From Flavobacteriales bacterium (GTDB taxonomy: Bacteria; Bacteroidota; Bacteroidia; Flavobacteriales; PHOS-HE28), in the NCBI GenBank assembly GCA_008016945.1, contig SSGN01000043.1:1-5056 (forward strand): DNA of 5,056 bases, read 5' to 3'. Shown here in pieces: positions 1 to 5,056 of this stretch. How positions within the stretch are numbered: position 1 is the stretch's first letter; each line of letters opens with the position of its first letter. The position numbers and the translations under genes are program-made. A model generated the notes under the pieces. That model worked only from the letters and a program-made list of their open reading frames with translations. It did not search any database and was not told the origin of the DNA.

Positions 1-2081
1 AGGACTTGCGGGCCAAGCTCGGAAATCGACCTTCTGGCGGCATCGTGTTCGCGACGATCCAGAAGTTCATGCCCGGCGAGGACGAAGACACCTTCCCGGT
101 GCTTTCCGACCGGCACAACATTGTCGTCATCGCCGATGAGGCGCACCGGACGCAGTATGGCTTCGAGGCCAAGCTAAAGAATGTTCGCGTGACCAAGGCC
201 GGCGCTGCCGCCAACGATGCACGGGCATTGCAGGCGGCCGAGCCAGGGGTGGAATACGAGGCCCGGTATCAGGTGGGCTACGCGCAGCATCTGCGCGATG
301 CGCTGCCCAATGCGACCTTCGTGGCCTTTACCGGCACGCCGGTATCGAGCGAAGACCGCGATACCCGCGCCGTGTTCGGCGACTACATCCACGTCTACGA
401 CATGCAGCAGGCCAAGGAGGATGGCGCCACCGTGGCCATCTATTTTGAGTCGCGCCTCGCCAAGCTGTCGCTGAAGGAAGAGGAACTGCCGCACCTCGAC
501 GAGGAAGTGGATGAACTGGCTGAGGACGAGGAAGAAAGCCAACAGGCCAAGCTGAAGAGCCGTTGGGCCGCCCTGGAGAAGGTGGTGGGCGCCGAGCCGC
601 GCATCGCCGCCGTCGCTGCGGATCTGGTGGCGCACTTCGAGGAACGCAACAAGGCGCAGACCGGCAAGGCGATGGTGGTGGCGATGAGTCGCGACATCTG
701 CGTTCATCTCTACAACGAAATCGTGAAGCTGCGCCCCGATTGGCACGATGCCGACCCGGAGAAGGGGGCAATCAAGATTGTGATGACGGGTTCAGCGAGC
801 GACAAGGCGCTGCTCCGCCCGCACATCTACAGCAGCCAGGTGAAGAAGCGCCTCGAAAAGCGCTTCAAAGACCCGCAGGACGACCTGCGCATCGTCATCG
901 TGCGTGACATGTGGCTGACCGGCTTCGACGCGCCCTGTGTGCATACGCTGTACGTCGACAAGCCGATGAAGGGCCACAACCTGATGCAGGCCATCGCCCG
1001 CGTGAATCGGGTGTTCAAGGACAAGCAGGGCGGTCTGGTCGTCGATTACATCGGGATTGCCAACGAGCTGAAGAGCGCCCTCAAGGAATACACGGCGAGC
1101 CAAGGGCGCGGCCGGCCGACCGTAGATGCTGCCGAGGCATATTCGATCCTCGCCGAGAAGCTCGACATTCTGCGCGGCATGCTGCACGGCTTCGACTACA
1201 GCGATTTCCTGACCGCCGGCCACAAGCGCCTGGCCGGGGCTGCGAACCATGTACTTGGCCAGAAGGATGGCAAGCAGCGCTTTGCCGACACGGCACTCGC
1301 CATGAGCAAGGCCTTCACGCTTTGCTGCACCCTCGACGAGGCCAAGGCGGTGCGCGAGGAAGTGGCTTTCATGCAGGCGGTAAAGGTCATCCTCACGAAG
1401 CGCGACATCAGCCAGAAGAAGCGCACGGACGAAGAGCGCGAACTGGCCATCCGGCAGATTATCGGTTCAGCCGTAGTATCGGAGGATGTGGTGGATGTGT
1501 TCGAGGCGGTCGGCCTCGATAAGCCGAACATTGGCATCCTCGATGATGACTTCCTTGCCGAGGTGCGCAACCTGCCGGAGAAGAACCTCGCCGTCGAACT
1601 GCTTGAACGGTTACTGGAAGGCGAAATCAAGACGCGCTTCGCCGGCAACCTTGTGCAGGTGAAGAAATTCTCCGAGATGTTGAGCAATGTCGTAAAGCGC
1701 TACCAGAACCGCGCCATTGAAACCGCCCAGGTGATCGAAGAACTGATCGACATGGCCAAGAAGTTCCATGCGGCCGCAAACCGGGGCGACGAGCTTGGGC
1801 TGAACGAGGATGAAATTCGCTTCTACGACGCCCTGGCCAACAACGAATCTGCCGTGCGGGAACTGAACGACGAGACGCTAAAGAAGATTGCCCACGAACT
1901 GACCGAGAACCTGCGCCAGAACCTGACCGTGGATTGGTCGGTAAAAGAGAGCGTGCGGGCCAAGCTGCGCATTATGGTTCGGCGCATCCTGCGCAAGTAC
2001 AAGTACCCGCCCGATCAGCAGGAAGAGGCCATCCAGTTGGTGCTGCAGCAGGCGGAGGCGTTGGGAGAGGCTTGGGCGTAG
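1..2081 (+). CDS. hsdR: Type I restriction enzyme R subunit, C-terminal part (5' end outside window)
   Basis: This is the ATP-dependent DNA translocase and cleavage subunit of a type I restriction-modification complex, which works with HsdM and HsdS in the cytoplasm. The frame is open to the left edge, so the TTG at position 6 is internal; about 692 residues are visible, against roughly 1000 for the family. Numbering from that TTG, I see helicase motif II DEAH at residues 44-47 ([12 protein letters not shown]), motif III TGTP at 109-112, an acidic stretch at 156-178, a motif IV-like strand MVVAMSRD at 223-230, motif V around WLTGFDAP at 303-310, motif [10 protein letters not shown] at 328-335 and then [11 protein letters not shown]. 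The C-terminus, with [11 protein letters not shown] and a glutamine/glutamate-rich helix, matches the helical HsdR C-terminal domain (DUF3387 type). The N-terminal PD-(D/E)XK nuclease and Walker A motif lie upstream of the window. No frameshift is seen and the helicase motifs are intact. About 24 residues between DEAH and TGTP look additional compared with family members I remember. hsdM and hsdS are expected upstream but not seen. Confidence 0.95.
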   Translation, partial: DLRAKLGNRPSGGIVFATIQKFMPGEDEDTFPVLSDRHNIVVIADEAHRTQYGFEAKLKNVRVTKAGAAANDARALQAAEPGVEYEARYQVGYAQHLRDALPNATFVAFTGTPVSSEDRDTRAVFGDYIHVYDMQQAKEDGATVAIYFESRLAKLSLKEEELPHLDEEVDELAEDEEESQQAKLKSRWAALEKVVGAEPRIAAVAADLVAHFEERNKAQTGKAMVVAMSRDICVHLYNEIVKLRPDWHDADPEKGAIKIVMTGSASDKALLRPHIYSSQVKKRLEKRFKDPQDDLRIVIVRDMWLTGFDAPCVHTLYVDKPMKGHNLMQAIARVNRVFKDKQGGLVVDYIGIANELKSALKEYTASQGRGRPTVDAAEAYSILAEKLDILRGMLHGFDYSDFLTAGHKRLAGAANHVLGQKDGKQRFADTALAMSKAFTLCCTLDEAKAVREEVAFMQAVKVILTKRDISQKKRTDEERELAIRQIIGSAVVSEDVVDVFEAVGLDKPNIGILDDDFLAEVRNLPEKNLAVELLERLLEGEIKTRFAGNLVQVKKFSEMLSNVVKRYQNRAIETAQVIEELIDMAKKFHAAANRGDELGLNEDEIRFYDALANNESAVRELNDETLKKIAHELTENLRQNLTVDWSVKESVRAKLRIMVRRILRKYKYPPDQQEEAIQLVLQQAEALGEAWA

Positions 2082-2116
2082 GCAGGATGGATGTCTGACG
2101 CTCGGAGGTAATCAGC

Positions 2117-2123
2117 AAGGAGG
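2117..2123 (+). promoter_or_regulatory. Ribosome binding site AAGGAGG that decides a GTG start
   Basis: AAGGAGG is a perfect anti-16S match. It lies 5 bases (CGCTT) before the GTG at 2129, which fixes the start of the metallopeptidase-like gene although no ATG is present. A second SD-like GGAGGT at 2104-2109 has no start codon at a useful distance and is probably irrelevant. The site lies in the 47-base gap after hsdR, where I see no promoter or terminator, so translation from a shared hsdR transcript is likely. Confidence 0.85.
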
Positions 2124-2128
2124 CGCTT

Positions 2129-3076
2129 GTGACTGACGCGTGGGGCAACGGCTTTCATTCCGAACCTGGATTTCCGCCAGAGAACCGGCACCCAAGGTAT
2201 GGAGAACTAAGCGACCTGCTTGATCAGCTGTGTCCGGATGCGGTCGATACAGTTAGGCGCGTAGTCAGCAATTGGAATGCGCCGATTCGGCGCCATCTTC
2301 GCGACGAAATGGCCTTCAAGCTGTCGTACGAGGATGACACCACCCGAAAGGTCACCCAGATTTCAGTCAGCGTTGGCGATGGATTTCCAACACCGGTCGA
2401 ATCAATTCTGGACGAGACTTTTCTGCTCCTGCCACTGCTCCTCGAAAAGACAACTCTTGAGCGAAGTGTTCGCGGCTTGTCTCTGATAGGCACGCATCTG
2501 CAAGGTATATCAGCGCATGTTCCATTGAAGCATCCAATACCTCAAATTCGAGAGTCATTGAATGATGACCGGGATTTGATCGCCAAGGTGCTTGCCGTAC
2601 TTGAAGAGAAAATTGACCTTCCCCGAAGGCTTGTCGGGATTAACCGGGATGTTCTCGGCGCCTACTATTTCAAGTTTGGGGCGATTCGCATCTATTGGAT
2701 GCCGATAACGCTCCTGTCTTTGACGACCAAATTGAGCATTGAGGCAATTACGTTCGTCACGCTCGCTCACGAACTGGCGCATGCTTACTCCCACGTTGGG
2801 AAAGACATTGATGGCAGTAGTTGGGAAACCGATCATTTCGCCTCCCGCGATATCGAGTTGATCGAGGGGATTGCCCAGTACTACGCCGAACGTGTTTGCA
2901 GGTGCGTTGAGGAAAAATTCCCGGATGCCATCAAGTGCTTTGAGGCCATCTTGGCCCATCAAGCAAACGAGTACACGGCCTATAAAACATGGGTGGAAGC
3001 AAGTTCAGGGGAGAGCATGCGACAGTTCTTGCGCAGTGTTAGCGAGAGAGTCGTACGGCCTCCTCTATTTCGTTGA
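2129..3076 (+). CDS. Putative zinc metallopeptidase-like protein (HELAH...EGIAQY), unrecognised family
   Basis: This 315-residue protein, GTG-started behind a perfect AAGGAGG, is not one I can name. Its clearest feature is the HExxH zincin signature HELAH at residues 214-218 (bases 2768-2782), at the end of a hydrophobic helix that begins near residue 203. It is followed 28 residues later by Glu246 in IEGIAQYYAE. In gluzincin peptidases the two histidines and a downstream glutamate bind zinc and the first glutamate activates water, so His214, His218 and Glu246 are the likely ligands and Glu215 the likely base. This is inference from the motif. The first 200 residues show no domain I recognise, only helices and a leucine-rich segment at 98-105. 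I see no signal peptide or clear membrane anchor, so a cytoplasmic location is likely. It lies 47 bases after hsdR in the same direction and is probably cotranscribed, which suggests a defence or regulatory role. It is not the YgjP/DUF45 type often found beside hsdR, whose HELxH is followed by another histidine. GC is lower than in its neighbours. Confidence 0.8.
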   Translation: MTDAWGNGFHSEPGFPPENRHPRYGELSDLLDQLCPDAVDTVRRVVSNWNAPIRRHLRDEMAFKLSYEDDTTRKVTQISVSVGDGFPTPVESILDETFLLLPLLLEKTTLERSVRGLSLIGTHLQGISAHVPLKHPIPQIRESLNDDRDLIAKVLAVLEEKIDLPRRLVGINRDVLGAYYFKFGAIRIYWMPITLLSLTTKLSIEAITFVTLAHELAHAYSHVGKDIDGSSWETDHFASRDIELIEGIAQYYAERVCRCVEEKFPDAIKCFEAILAHQANEYTAYKTWVEASSGESMRQFLRSVSERVVRPPLFR

Positions 3077-3142
3077 AGAAGGTACGCGAGGGCTTGGTCA
3101 GCCCCGTCAATTGAGTCAGTGAATTACTCAGCCGCCAGATGG

Positions 3143-3811
3143 CTAGGAAAACAGCCCTTGCCCTCTCGGTGACTCCGCGTGGAGTCGCTCTGCAGGGTAC
3201 TGGCGAAGGAACTCACGGCTCTCTGCCGCGTTGGCGTCAAGCCAGTCGCCGTAGTCCTGCTCATGCAGGATGACGACCATTCGCTTCTCATCTTCTGGCT
3301 TGTGATAGCTCCGCATCAGAGGATGGTTGTCGGCGTTAATCGTTAGCATCGTGAAGCTATGGACGGTTTCGCCTGTCGGTGCGTTCCAGGCGCTCCACAG
3401 GCCGGCTATGCCCATCGGCAGGCCATCCGCTCGGGAAATTCGCGCAGGAACGGATTTGCCACTGCACCAGTCGGGTTCGTAGATTGCGTCGGCGGGGATG
3501 ATGCAGTGCCTCGCTTGCTTCCAAGCATCGCGGTAGCTTGGCTTTTCGTGGGCCGTTTCCGACCGGGCGTTGTAGGTTCGCTTGGCAAAGGTCGCGTCTT
3601 TTGCCCAATGTGGAATCAGGCCGAACGACCCTACCAACAGTTCGCGCTCCGGTACCGCCTCGTCGCCGACATAGGCAAATTCGTGTTTCCGGACGAATGG
3701 GCCGTGGTAGCCAGGCCAAAGGGTCGAGCGCATCCCCAATGGCACCGGATAGACGCCAAAGTTACCACCGAGCCGCATGGGGTCGATTGCCGGGTCGAAG
3801 TGAGCGCACAT
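3143..3811 (-). CDS. SRAP domain protein (YedK/HMCES family), abasic-site shield
   Basis: SRAP proteins form a thiazolidine crosslink between their N-terminal cysteine and abasic sites in single-stranded DNA, protecting stalled replication forks. The product is 222 residues from the ATG at 3811, the same size as E. coli YedK as I recall it. The expected catalytic set is visible: Cys2 (MCAHF), Asn81 in YNARSET, Glu112 in AIYEPDW and His170 in SYHKPEDEKRM. The family block GLIPHWAKD is at 65-73. An in-frame ATG at 3847 would add 12 residues, but the cysteine must become the N-terminus after methionine removal, so 3811 is the better start. Neither ATG has a good Shine-Dalgarno sequence. The MCAHF opening and the longer HKPEDEKRM block differ from the MCGR type of E. 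coli YedK. The gene runs towards the hsdR operon and ends 66 bases after the metallopeptidase-like gene. I see no LexA-box palindrome upstream, so SOS control is not supported here. Confidence 0.93.
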   Translation of the reverse strand: MCAHFDPAIDPMRLGGNFGVYPVPLGMRSTLWPGYHGPFVRKHEFAYVGDEAVPERELLVGSFGLIPHWAKDATFAKRTYNARSETAHEKPSYRDAWKQARHCIIPADAIYEPDWCSGKSVPARISRADGLPMGIAGLWSAWNAPTGETVHSFTMLTINADNHPLMRSYHKPEDEKRMVVILHEQDYGDWLDANAAESREFLRQYPAERLHAESPRGQGLFS

Positions 3812-3850
3812 GGCCACATCGTAGCTGACGATGCAGTAGCCCACCATCCA

Positions 3851-3985
3851 ATGCCGGCGGGAGAAATAGCTGATTGGTACGCGACTGGCCGAAAATATTG
3901 GCTCGAAATCGCCTTTGCGGCAGAGAAAACCGCTGCTGACTTGCCTAGCCGCCTTGCGAAATCTGGTTACAAGGTGGTTACATGA
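3851..3985 (+). CDS. Possible small protein or gene remnant, 44 residues, divergent from the SRAP gene
   Basis: This ATG-TGA frame starts 39 bases from the SRAP start, on the opposite strand. Its product is 44 residues and opens MPAGEIADWYATGRKYWLEI, followed by an amphipathic stretch (AFAAEKTAADLPSRLAKSGY) and VVT. The composition is that of an ordinary soluble protein, with Trp, Tyr, Lys, Glu and alternating polar and apolar residues. It is unlike the Arg/Pro/Cys-rich translations typical of antisense frames in GC-rich DNA. Against it, there is no Shine-Dalgarno sequence before the ATG, and the frame stays open upstream through the antisense of the SRAP gene, so openness alone proves little. 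It could be a real small protein, the C-terminal remnant of a gene cut by insertion of the SRAP gene, or chance. I do not recognise a family. The codon-aligned minus frame here is also open, which is expected if either strand codes. Confidence 0.3.
   Translation: MPAGEIADWYATGRKYWLEIAFAAEKTAADLPSRLAKSGYKVVT
3964..3982 (+). repeat. 8-bp direct repeat TGGTTACA, period 11
   Basis: TGGTTACA occurs at 3964-3971 and 3975-3982, separated by AGG, so the copies lie 11 bases apart, about one helical turn. They are between the tRNA-Phe terminator and the SRAP gene, at the end of the tentative small ORF. Paired half-sites for a regulator are possible, but a chance duplication within 19 bases is equally so. 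Confidence 0.35.
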
Positions 3986-4000
3986 GCGGCCGGACTGCTG

Positions 4001-4031
4001 AAATGAAAACGGCCTCCATCTCTGGAGGCCG
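4001..4031 (-). terminator. Intrinsic terminator of tRNA-Phe
   Basis: On the minus strand a perfect 9-bp stem, CGGCCTCCA pairing with TGGAGGCCG around the tetraloop GAGA (4010-4031), is followed by TTTTCATTT (4009-4001). It begins 9 bases after the encoded CCA of the tRNA. The + strand has no T-run on its downstream side, so it acts mainly in the tRNA direction and separates the tRNA from the SRAP gene. Confidence 0.88.
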
Positions 4032-4040
4032 CTTGAATAC

Positions 4041-4116
4041 TGGTGGCCAGTCGCGGAATCGAACCACGGACACGCGGATTTTCAATCCGCTGCTCTACCA
4101 ACTGAGCTAACTGGCC
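4041..4116 (-). tRNA. tRNA-Phe (anticodon GAA)
   Basis: The 76-nt gene folds into a full cloverleaf. The acceptor stem GGCCAGT/ACTGGCC has 7 perfect pairs, the D arm is GCTC-AGTTGGTA-GAGC, the anticodon stem GCGGA/TCCGC encloses the loop TTGAAAA with anticodon GAA (+ strand 4081-4083), the variable loop is GTGTC, and the T arm CGTGG-TTCGATT-CCGCG has one G-U pair at 51-63. A73 and CCA are encoded. Loop and D-arm sequences closely resemble E. coli tRNA-Phe as I recall it. It is a single-gene unit with its own promoter 11 bases upstream and its own terminator 9 bases downstream. It delivers phenylalanine to UUC and UUU codons. Confidence 0.98.
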
Positions 4117-4127
4117 AAGAGGGGCGC

Positions 4128-4156
4128 ATTATAGCGGCCGAAGTCGTGGGCGTCAA
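4128..4156 (-). promoter_or_regulatory. Sigma70 promoter of tRNA-Phe
   Basis: Reading the minus strand, TTGACG (-35, 4156-4151) and a perfect TATAAT (-10, 4133-4128) are separated by exactly 17 bases. The discriminator GCGCCCC that follows is GC-rich, the known signature of stable-RNA promoters under stringent (ppGpp) control. The start should fall near 4120-4122, leaving a 5' leader of only about 4-6 bases before the tRNA. The -35 box lies 15 bases past the symporter stop codon. Confidence 0.93.
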
Positions 4157-4171
4157 AACCTGTTTGGCCGC

Positions 4172-5056
4172 TCATCGCCTGTCCGTCCCCTCGCCAGGCA
4201 CGGCCCCGATATTCTGGCGCACATAGAACTCGTCCCAGACGGCGAGTGCGCGCGGGTCGCGGTAGAAGAGCGAGCCAAGGAGGACGGCCAGAAAACCGAG
4301 CGGCACGGAAATCAGCCCCGGATTGCGCAGTTCGAAAAGCGGGGCGCGCAGGCCGACCAGCGAGGTATCGTCGTTGCGATAGCGTTCAAGCTCGCTCCTG
4401 GCCTGAACGACCTTGCGCCCGAGGGCGGTGCGCGCCTTCTTCGCCAGCTCGATGCGCGGCAGGTCGCCGGAGGAAAGCTCCGCCTCGATCCAGGCCAGCT
4501 GGCGCGGGGCATCGTCGAGCAGGCGCTGCGCTGCCGCCTTCACTTCGAGCGGGTACGTCATGTTCGGAGAGACGAGAACGAGTCCGATGGCGGCCAGCGA
4601 GCCGACGATCATGCCGGCGACGATGCCGCCGGTATTGCAGCGCCGCCAGAACAGCGTCAGCAGGATGCACGGGAAGTTCGCCGAGGCGGCCACCGCAAAG
4701 GCGAGGGCCACCATGTGCGCGACGTTCTGCCCCTTGGCAACGATGCCGAGCACGATCGCGACAATGCCGAAGCCGATCGCCGCCAGCCGGCCGGCGCGCA
4801 CCTGAAGGTCGAGCCCGGCCTGCCCGTTGCGGATGACGCCGATGTAGAGATCGTGGGCAATGGCCGAAGTCGCCGCGAGCAGCAGGCCGGCAACGACGGC
4901 GACGATGGTGGCGAAGGCGACGGCCGCGACGAAGGCGAGCATGAAATTGCCCAGCATGCTGTCTGCACCACCGCCCAATGCCTGCGCCAGCAAGGGTGCT
5001 GCCATGTTGCCGCCGGTGTCGACCTCGAGGATGGCCGGCGCACCGACCTTCATTGC
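4172..5056 (-). CDS. Sodium:solute symporter, ActP-like cation/acetate type, C-terminal part
   Basis: This is the C-terminal 294 or so residues of a sodium:solute symporter family (SSS) inner-membrane carrier. The frame is open to the right edge, so the 5' end is missing. Numbering from the Met at 5053, hydrophobic helices lie at about 36-63, 90-107, 112-136, 141-162 and 247-264. The segment FATIVAVVAGLLLA followed by TSAIAHDLY matches the acetate permease (ActP/YjcG) group, where GASAVSHDLY is usual and the Ser/Thr of this helix contributes to the sodium site. FRNPG-like LRNPGLISVPLGF and the final FYVRQNIG are also typical. The substrate is probably acetate or another short monocarboxylate; this is inference from the family. 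Between helices, about residues 164-243 form a charged, helical, non-membrane insertion. The product ends in a short polar tail, and the tRNA-Phe promoter begins 15 bases after the stop. Whether acs or a DUF485 partner gene precedes it cannot be seen. Confidence 0.9.
   Translation of the reverse strand, partial: AMKVGAPAILEVDTGGNMAAPLLAQALGGGADSMLGNFMLAFVAAVAFATIVAVVAGLLLAATSAIAHDLYIGVIRNGQAGLDLQVRAGRLAAIGFGIVAIVLGIVAKGQNVAHMVALAFAVAASANFPCILLTLFWRRCNTGGIVAGMIVGSLAAIGLVLVSPNMTYPLEVKAAAQRLLDDAPRQLAWIEAELSSGDLPRIELAKKARTALGRKVVQARSELERYRNDDTSLVGLRAPLFELRNPGLISVPLGFLAVLLGSLFYRDPRALAVWDEFYVRQNIGAVPGEGTDRR

Noticed and set aside
174..1687. Long open frames on the minus strand and other frames inside hsdR.
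   Set aside because: They overlap a gene with intact helicase motifs and have low-complexity Arg/His/Ala-rich translations, as expected from GC-rich codon structure.
2087..2111. Mini ORFs in the hsdR-metallopeptidase gap (ATG at 2087, 3 codons; ATG at 2091, 6 codons ending at TAA 2109-2111).
   Set aside because: They are too short to distinguish from chance and have no proper Shine-Dalgarno sequence; there is no sign of a leader peptide.
3089..3131. Possible terminators in the convergent gap: GGGCT-TGGTC-AGCCC (3090-3104) and TGAGT...ACTCA (3112-3130).
   Set aside because: The stems are only 5 bp and neither is followed by a T-run on either strand, so they do not meet the pattern of an intrinsic terminator.
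3359..3850. Long + strand open frame opposite the SRAP gene.
   Set aside because: It is codon-aligned antisense to a well-supported SRAP gene with all its catalytic residues, and its translation there is Arg/Pro/Gly-rich. Only the part beyond the SRAP start (3851-3985) looks protein-like.
3812..4000. LexA operator or clear sigma70 promoter upstream of the SRAP gene.
   Set aside because: I found no CTGT-N8-ACAG palindrome. An AT-rich TATTTT at about 3892-3897 (minus strand) lacks a -35 partner at 16-18 bases.
1..5056. CRISPR arrays, insertion sequences and long inverted or tandem repeats.
   Set aside because: No regularly spaced repeats, no terminal inverted repeats and no transposase or integrase motifs were seen on either strand.

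Overview
The window is a stretch of a GC-rich proteobacterial chromosome. Hand counts of single 60-base lines gave 60% GC in hsdR and 65% in the transporter. The form of the genes (a CCA-encoded tRNA-Phe, an ActP-like symporter with an extra soluble segment, an SRAP protein beginning MCAHF) suggests a betaproteobacterium, perhaps of the Rhodocyclales type. That assignment is inference from gene style, not a database result.

Left part (1-3076, + strand): the C-terminal two thirds of a type I restriction enzyme motor subunit, HsdR, enters from the left edge and ends at 2081. After a 47-base gap with a perfect Shine-Dalgarno sequence comes a GTG-started gene for a 315-residue protein with a zinc metallopeptidase signature (HELAH, then EGIAQY). 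It looks like the last gene of the restriction operon. Its base composition is lower in GC than its surroundings, and I do not recognise it as a named family.

Middle (3077-4000): a convergent gene on the minus strand encodes an SRAP/YedK-type protein that caps abasic sites in single-stranded DNA. All four expected catalytic residues are present. Its start is best placed at 3811, so that the catalytic cysteine is residue 2. Just upstream, on the + strand, 3851-3985 could encode a 44-residue protein of convincing composition but without a ribosome binding site. It is reported as tentative.

Right part (4001-5056, minus strand): a complete tRNA-Phe(GAA) transcription unit, with a near-consensus sigma70 promoter, a very short leader, the tRNA with encoded CCA and an intrinsic terminator, fits in about 155 bases. 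It lies directly behind the stop codon of a partial sodium:solute symporter of the ActP (cation/acetate) type, which runs off the right edge.

Taken together, an accessory block (restriction enzyme, metallopeptidase-like protein, SRAP protein) lies on the 3' side of a tRNA gene, and housekeeping genes (tRNA, transporter) lie on the other side. This is the usual layout of a genomic island next to a tRNA, but no integrase or attachment-site repeat is visible here. The strongest candidate for something undescribed is the HELAH protein coupled to hsdR.
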